Positions 36,901 to 45,900 of a DNA stretch of 64,000 nt are shown here, piece after piece (within the stretch, counting starts at the first letter, position 1; each line of letters begins with the position of its first letter). Under the pieces are notes generated by a model, which made no database searches, had not been told where the DNA came from, and worked only from the letters and a program-made list of their open reading frames with translations. The position numbers and the translations under genes were made by a program. The stretch covers positions 62,601,949 to 62,665,948 of the forward strand of contig OY987298.1 of NCBI GenBank assembly GCA_963920635.1. The letters run 5' to 3'. The stretch comes from Pseudeuparius sepicola. Its lineage: Eukaryota; Arthropoda; Insecta; Coleoptera; Anthribidae.

Positions 36901-39900
36901 TCCCCGGAGAGGGTGGCTAATCTTCATATTCTTATTTCAGGAAAGCGGAGCACCGTCGACTGCCACAGAGGGACGTTCTAGTTCGGCAGGAAGGCTCGTC
37001 CGTGCCCCAATTAGTGAAAGTGAAGTGCCACGAGTGAAAATGCAAAGTGCGTAATCAATTTCCACTCGGGAGTACGTTGACCTTCGGAGAAATGTAAGTA
37101 CCTAGACAATTACCCAATAAACCGTCGTAAAATGCTATCTCGCAGTTTTATTTATTACTAATTTCTCTAAGCAATCTCTACGGCCAAAATTAACCGTTAC
37201 AATTTGGGCAAGACTTCAAGTGGCTAAAATAATCCCATGTCAAATGGAAACCAGCATCAGTAATGGTCATAGATTTCAACAATTAAGGATTTGCAAAAAA
37301 ATACAATGGCAGCTCAAAATTAATGCCACTAAGACTGAATGCCAAAAACAAACGCAGTTTCAAACTTGAAATTAACGAAAACAATTCGCGGTACCTACTT
37401 TACCAGTCAAGGATACGTCCGATATACCTCGAACGGTGATAGTACCGAACTGGTCTACATTTCCATTACACTCTCCAGAAACATGACCAGGACCTCGCCT
37501 CGAACACACAATCATGCCGGATGCAGGTCACTCCAGTCATGGGCAATTGTCAAGCTAGCTTTGTGGACTTCGGCCTACCCAGACCCTCCTGACGACCGCA
37601 AGACCCCATAACCCAAGGCAACCCGAAACCCATGCGAAAGCATGTGCGAAAGCAAGCCCTTGACAAAGGTTGTGACAAACAAATGTCAAGAATGCTAGGG
37701 GACTTAGCAAGCCATCACCCCTAACCCATGTCAGGATATACCCAGTAACATACCTAAAAATAAGGAAAGAAAGTACAAGAAGCCAGAAAGATCAGAAGAA
37801 AAATATTAGAAAAGATTCAAGGGTACCTAAGACTAAACCGGTGTCACAGGGGAGTACCACCCCCAGAACGATTGAAACTTTGAAAAAACCTTTGAAATAG
37901 GGTACTTGACAATATTTTTAATTGCTCTAAAATTGTATTCAGTTTACAGTAGATGCACCAACGTAACACGTCATAAATGAAACGACAACTTTTAACCCTT
38001 ATTTACTTATGATAATTAAAGACAAAGTTGCACAATTTTGTTCAGGCTGAAATCTACAGTTTCTTCCTTCTATTGTCCACAACGCCAAACTTGGCAACTC
38101 TGTGCCTCTCAGAAGAAACGGAATTGCAACGATGCAATAATTCGTGGAATGCCTATGAATATATGTTACTTAATGTATTGCAACCTTTGAGCTTTAACTA
38201 ACTCAATTGCACACAAAAATGTTGTCACAAAGACTTTTTTTATTATGAATATGTTCCTATATAGCAAAATAGTGTCTGATTGTGCTGCACATGCTGGAAA
38301 CTATATCCTTCATCTCTTGTCATGTGATACTTTGGTTAAAATATCTATATACGGAACATACTATAAATATTCAGGCTTCAATAATGTGGAAATATTCGCA
38401 TGTGGCAACGTCATCCGCCCACCTAGGCATCTAACCATATACATATATCCACATGTCATCTAACACATGTATGGTTTTCTAATCGGCAGTTGACATCCCG
38501 TCATGCTAACTGTCATTCTGTATGTTGCTAAATCAAAACATTAGTAGATAATATCTGTGTGATTTATTATAGTTTGTTATTAATATTTATTATTATATAT
38601 TGTTTGCGTAGTTATCGTGTTTTTAGTTGTGTAGTGTAAGTTAACATGGACAAGGATTACCTGAAAGAGCAACCCGTAATTTGCCGAAATTGGATGCTTT
38701 CTTGGTAGCACAATTTTTTTTCTAATAACCCGATGTTTGCGTCTGCCGAAATTCATGGGACAAAATTGCGAAGGTTTGTACCTATGTTGTAGTAATAGAA
38801 AAAATTATTTATGAGTTATTAATAAACGAAGAACCTGGGGCAAGGAACAATCTTGAAAGCACGTTTATAAAGGTGCCAAAGTGCTTAGAAGTTCTGAGCC
38901 CAAATTCTGTACTTAGGCCCAACCTAGCCAAAAACATTAGCTACAAAGCGATTGAATATTTATGAAAAAACACTTCTTGACAAAATGTGGTTTCACGGGG
39001 CATCCTAAATCCGAGAGTTTTAGGTTAGAATTAGGAAATTTCAACTTTCCTTGCCACTTTCACCGCAGAATAAGGTTATGTCTCAGAACACTTCAGTGGT
39101 ATCGCCATGTTGCCAAATTGCCTTTATAAAACGCTTGTGAAGTCATAAGTGCTTTCCCGCTAAATTTCAAAGAAAGTTTAAAAACTTGATAATTACGTAA
39201 ATATATGTATATTTAAATAATCGTAGGGTCTTAGGCAAGTGTCCAGGAATTGTTTTATCAAGTTTGTAAAATTTTGTCAAGTACCCTATTAAATCCTTTT
39301 TGAAATATAACTATTTTTAGTGGGATTCTTTAAGTAAAACCACTTTAACAGTAGGATCGCCAATCTTTGTTGGAGTCCAGCAAAATATTTATCGTCCATT
39401 GCAGTCTTATTCAAAGTCATACATCAGGTAGTATAAAACAGTATTTAAAAAATCGATTCCTGGAAACATGCTACAGAAAAATAAACTTAAAAATTATCTG
39501 TCGATACTAAAGGAAAAGAAACGTTTGTTTTGTGCACAATTGCCTTTGGCCACCCAACGTCCCCTAACGTTCATATTGCAACTATGTGCTATGAAAACGA
39601 AGATGGGTATGGCTCTGTTAGAGATGATTTGAGGCATCATATCAATCGGTTACAACAGAGCCCTCACGAGATAAAAATAAGCTGAGTCGAAGTGAGTCGA
39701 AGTGGGCGAGTCTGAAAATATTTTTTGAGTCAGGGTACTGTATAACATACTGTGGTAAATCCTTAATTTTTTAATATTGGTTAATAAAACAAATCCATCT
39801 AATGTCATAAAACAAAAAAACACACAGGATTTTCAAAAAATATATAGTTTAAAGAGCACAGTAACCTATCTATAAGCCGAATGTGTCTGCCATTGTTGCA

Positions 39901-42900
39901 CTTTCAATATCTCTGTCTTCTTGGGTCAATCTCGATTTACAGTATGTTATCTTCATTGAACCGGACTGAACTGTCCATACTGACAGATTACGTTGTTCTA
40001 GGTAACAAATGAGATTGAAAAGTTAAATGTTTTGAATATTTGGCTACATTTGACGAGGAACGGGCCTGTCAGACCTTTGGTTAATACCAAGGCAAATCAT
40101 ACCATAATGCACTTTAGTGCCGATTAAAAAAAACAAACATTTAATGTACTTACTATTTGTGAATCTTGGAAAAGAGGACGCTTAATACGGATTTGGTTTC
40201 AAACGCAGATATCGGATAGAACACCTTGAATTGTTGGCTTAACTTTGAAGACAGTGGGCCGGTAATGTTTTCAGGGCCGGAGATTATGGTAACGCATTCC
40301 GGAAGCGAGTTCTCTTCGAGAGGAAGCAGTCTTGATATTGTGTCCAGGAAACCCTTGCGAGCCTACAACCACAGCAAACGTTTATCGAATGCCACATTTT
40401 ATGTTTGTTTACTCACAGTTACGGTCTCGACAACAGGGGTGTCCGAAGTTACGCTCAATGAGTTCTTCTTTTTTCCTGCCGATCCCCCAGGTCTGAACAG
40501 TTTCGACTTGCGTTCGCTGAGCTCCTGAATCAAATTCACAATTTTTAACGGATTGCCTAGATATGGTAAATATTAGATGTATTATATGATTAAGGAGAAT
40601 TTATATTTGATATAATAGCTCTCACCTGCATAATGTTGGTAAAGTCACTATCGCCAGTTTGCCTACGCCCACCACTTGACGGGTGCTCTCTTGGTGGGGA
40701 ACCCGTTTGTGGATCACTCTGACCTTCAGGGTCCGTGTAACATATATCTGCATTGCCATCGCTTCCGGAACATGTCTTATCATCCACAACCTGTAAATGA
40801 GGATACATTGAAATTTTGCCACTGCTTTCATTTAAAGAAGAACTTAAATTAAGAACTCAATCACAAAAAATATGGTCCGCTGAATGCCACTTAGCAAGTA
40901 ACATTATTAAACATATTACAGAATCCACAAACTATAAAAATATTAAGTGAAGAAACAATAAATAGCATTTAAATTTCAAGTAGAACTTAGTAAGTAATTT
41001 TTTAGTTCGTATTCAGTCACAGTTTTTTGGAATTATAAGAATTCTAAGAAAAATACTATAACATCTTTCCTTCAAGGTTACTTTATAGGAAGGTTAGGAC
41101 ATTCCCCCACTTTTAAACAAAACCAAAGGTAGTCCCCCACAACTGGCAACATCGCGCGACGGTGCCGCCTCCACCAACTGTTCTTCTTCTCACAGCTTAA
41201 TGCCAGTGGCATATTAGAAGGGGTAACACAGTCACCGAAAGTCAGAAACAAAAAAAATACCGAAACATTTTAAGAGGAAAATAGCCAAAGCAATATAAGA
41301 AATTTATGCGTAAACTAAGGAACATGCCTTTGACTGCAAGCATCAAATGAATATGCCAAAAACATCTGTGTGCAGCTATGACTGGAAGCGTTAAATATTT
41401 AGTGAGTTACTAAATCGCCAATTCACGTGTAAATGTTACCAACTTAAATTTACCCTTTCCCCCTTGCCTCTCTCACCCTCTTCCCCTCCAAGTCGTTAAA
41501 TGTCCTAACCTTCCTATAAACTAACCCTTACTGTCCTTGCACTAGTGTCACTGTCGGATTTTCTATAAGACAATCCAAGGAACTGTCATGATGATAATGG
41601 CCGCCATAGTACAGTTGTTTACACTTGTTTGTAATTTCATTAAATTACTGCTTATTTTTTGTTGTGTTAATTGAGGCAGTAGAATAAGCCAAGATAAAGT
41701 TAGTTTTTTTATGAATGCCTGGTGTTTTGAGCTTTAAACATAAAAAACGCCGACACGAATTTTCCTCTATTCCAGATAAATGGATAAACTGCTATAAAAA
41801 GAGCAGATTTCATAACAAAATGCAAATTAAATTTTGCTCAAATATGTTCAAAACATTTTATTACATGTGACTCAATTTGAACTCATTTTGTTTTATTTTT
41901 AAATCGTTTTGTACACTGCTTTATAGGAACATTTTCAAAATAATTTTTGAAGACAACTTGCACCCTAATTGGGGTTATTCGTTAAATACATCCATCCTCT
42001 TTTCAAATAATTAAATCTACACATTTGACATTCATTCTGACATTCATTCTATGAGAATGTTTGACCTGCAAATTTTTAGAGATCGCTACAAAATATTTTC
42101 TTCGGGATTAGATTACATTTCCAACAACACAACATTACCTTTGATTCTTAGAATAAACACAGCATTTGGCCAATTTTTTACTTCCACTACCCCGCGCCAA
42201 TTTTCACGATTTTTTGCACACCTACGTATGGAAAATCGTTGAAAGGAATATTTGACTAAAAATTTAGCTACACAATAATTGTATTGTAATCACAAAGTCA
42301 AAAAATAGTAAGGGAAATAACCATTATTAATATTATAAAGGACGTCTGGAATTTAAATAGTTATTTATGTACCAAGGCACTGAAGTTCAACTTTTTATGA
42401 CTCGTGGAATTTAGATGCCGAGGCCTCTGGCCGAGGCAAATAAACCACACGAGTCATAAAAAGAACTTCAGTGCCGAGGTGCCTAGGTGAAATATGACAG
42501 ACACGGCGGCTTCGAACAGAAAAACCAAACTGCTGCTTGTTGTGCAGCCTCCATAATAAATCTACTGATATTCAAACCTACTAAAATATTTATATAGATA
42601 GATTGCGCTGCTATAGGTAACAATTTTTGAATTTTTTGTCACTTTTGACGGGCGACGGCTCCGTGTCTGACGTTTGATGTTTACATCTCGCCAAGGCCTA
42701 CTTATTGAAAAAATCGTACAATAATGGGTTACTTCAGTGCCGATTTCTGAGCTTTTAATGACGATTTTGGGACACTTTACTGCCGATTTCAAGAAAAAGT
42801 TATTTATTATTTATTTAAGCAAAAAAATACTCTTTTAATGCTGAAAAGATTTTCGTGATGAAGAAAAATTATCTGTTAACATTTTTTACTATCACCGATT

Positions 42901-45900
42901 CGGGGCAAAATTAAGATATTACTATTTTGTGGTATAACTTTTTATCCACAGCCGCCTCGTTTACGAGTTACAGGGTGTTTAAATCCTCACATTTTTTTAC
43001 GTTTTATTTTTTCAACTGTTACGATATTCAAACAAAATTATTTGGTACACGCATACATTGATTAAGTGTCACAAAATGTAATAATACCTACCAAGTTCCC
43101 CAAATAACCAGGGGGTATACACTACATTTATTTTGTCAAGAAAAACATTAGTACGGCTCTGTACAGAATTGGATAACAGAATTGGATAACTTTTTTATAC
43201 AAATAAAAAATTCTCTTTTTTTGTATCTGACATTATCGTTTTGTTGACATGTTAGTCAGTTCTCGTCAGTACTGGCCAAATAGAAATCTAAAATGCCATT
43301 TTTTAATGAAATTATTTTACTTTTTGCATTCCAAAAAGGCAGTAACTGATAAATTAATTCACCCGTAAAACTGTGGCAGATACAAAAAAAAAATGTCAAG
43401 AGATAATTTTTTCTTTGAACAAAAGGTTAGTCAAATGCATAAAATAAAATTCTGTGCAGGGCCGTATACCCATATCTCCGGCATTGGCAATTTGATGAAC
43501 TTGATATTATCACATTTTGTGAAAAATTGTCCAAGAAAGCAAGTACGTACTGTATTAACGATTTCATGATTTGTTGAAGGACACAGAGTATTTTACTTTG
43601 TATTATTGTCAATGACCACCTTAAATGATAAGCAATAAAAAATAATTATCACTTTAATGAAGCATCTCATGTCTAAGTAAAATATCTTACTCTTTTTAAG
43701 TTGTTACAGAGCACAAAGATTATTTTACTTTATATTATTTTCTATAGTCACCTAAAATGTTCTATTTTTGATGTTTGTAGGCACGGAGAATAAAGTTTCC
43801 TACCTTTTCGGTTTCAGTAAAAGGATTCGTGCTGGAATCCAGGAGGCTCCGACTGCTGCTGAAGAAAGGTCGTAAGCTGGGCTTTGGGGTGCTCGAAATT
43901 GACATTGTGTCTTGTTCATTACCGGAGTCCTCGTCGCAACTGAGCGACTCCAGTTCTTGAAACAAAGCCTGAATGTCACTTGGGTTGTCCAAATCCCCAC
44001 CTCGACCACCTAAGTAAAAACAGACATATTAAAAAAACTCAGGTAATACAGTGTTGGTATTCAAATGATCAAATTCCAACCAACAGTTTGGTAAAAAGGA
44101 GGCTTAGCTTTTTTAAGTTCAGTAAAAACTAATAGGTTTGTAATGCATTTTAATTTGATTAAGAGTGTTCCCAATCAGATCATATACAGGTTGTCCCAGT
44201 TGTTAACCACAATTTTAAAACAAACAGTAGAAAATTTGATATTGAGCAAAAAAGTTCAAGTGAAAATAAGTCCAGAAATGCCTAATAAAATGATACGGTG
44301 TGTTGAAAGTTTATTTTTAAATGTTTTTTTAATTAATATCTCAGAAACAACAAACAATATTAAATTAAAATTTAGTACATAGTATGTGGGTAGAGAATGC
44401 AAAAAAATGAAGTTACCACCATTTTGTCACAGAGCTGGGTAGATCTATTAAAAAAAATCGTTTTAAAGGTCTAAGATCTAAGATCGCATTCTTGATCTTA
44501 GATCTAGATCTTTTTTGTTTCACTAAAGAACGATCTTTTTTAAAAAGATCGTTTCAAAAAGATCTGATCTTTGATCTTAATTTGACGATCTTAGATCATT
44601 TTAAAGATCTAAGATCGTTTAAAAGATCTAAGATCGTTTTAAAGATCTAAGATCGTTTAAAAGGATCTAAGATCGTTATAACGATCTAAGATATTTTCCT
44701 CATTTGTTTTCTTTCATTTTTGAAACGTTTCTGTGATTTTTTTTATATAAAATAATGTTTTATTTTTGAAGAATAAAAAATAGTGTTTTAGGTTGTTGTA
44801 GGATTAAGAGTTTTTGTTTTTATATCTACATATTTGTAAAATATGTTCTCATTTTGACCTCAATTATTGTAAGTAGTTCGTTTTTGAAACGTTTCTGTGA
44901 TTTTTTTTATAAAATAATGTAGGTAGAAAGGTAGGTATATATTTTTTAGAAGAATGAATAGTTTTGTACAAACAAGGATTTTTCTTTTTATACATATAAT
45001 CTACATATTATTTCTAAAATATATGTATTACGAATTCAGTTACCTACGTTACTAACGAGCGTTCATTTTAAGCAGTTTACCTCGGGAGATCTTTAGGTCT
45101 CAGCTAAAGTGCAAATTGTCAGAATTCGCGAAAAATGACAAATAATATAAACAAACTGACGTACATTTCACCTACAACTACAAGAACCTATTTTGAGGTC
45201 TTTAAATGAATGCTTTATGTTAATTTGTATTTTATTTTTAATTATCTATTTCTCAAAATTCCGAATTTTATAAATAATCGGTGAACACGTTTTTACAAGA
45301 AAAGTCTAATTCTCCATAGGTATATCAACTGATTGATTACGTAACCAGTTCAGTTAGAGTGTAACTTTACGTAACTAGTTACGTAAAATTTTACTTTACA
45401 CAACTAGTTACGTAAAACTGGACGTATCATCTATTGCTCAGGTTTTGAAAGATGTCACTTTATACTATGTCAAAATTAGGAAAAATATTTATAGACATCT
45501 ATATCTATTAACTATATAATATCACGAATTTTGTTCAAAGATCTTAGATCATTTAGAAGATCTTAGATCGTTTAGAAGATCTTAGATCGTTCAAAAGATC
45601 TAAGATCGATTGATCTTTCTTAAATAGATAATTTTTAGATGATCTTTTATCTAAGATCGTTTTTTGCATGAAAATATATATTTTTAAACTATCTTAGATC
45701 TTGTTTTTAAAACGATCTGATCTATGATCTAGATCTTTTTTAGCGCGATCTTTCCCAGCTCTGTTTTGTCATAACCAGTAGAATATGGGAAGGTGGAACA
45801 CGCCCCCGTTTAAAAAATAATTTCTACATCTGTTTTTTTTTTAGTCAACAGCATTTTTGAATTGCCCATTCATTTTTCAAAAAAAAAGGTGTCGTTAATT

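Larger units (their letters stand above)
34208..40153. other. 5.9-kb PACS intron
   Basis: Between exons f and g. It holds a 22-26 bp degenerate tandem array (35126-35300), diverged duplicate segments (34510-37860), a GC-rich stretch at 35435-35600 and a short coding-like fragment at 38646. An ATG at 35737 (minus) followed eight codons later by a GTAAGC donor could be an internal first exon, but its phase does not fit exon g, so I do not call it. Confidence 0.6.

Noticed and set aside
36841..37095. Plus-strand spliced exon (good acceptor at 36941 and donor at 37094)
   Set aside because: Splice-like sites exist but the sequence between has no sustained frame or family match, and it lies in a duplicated region.
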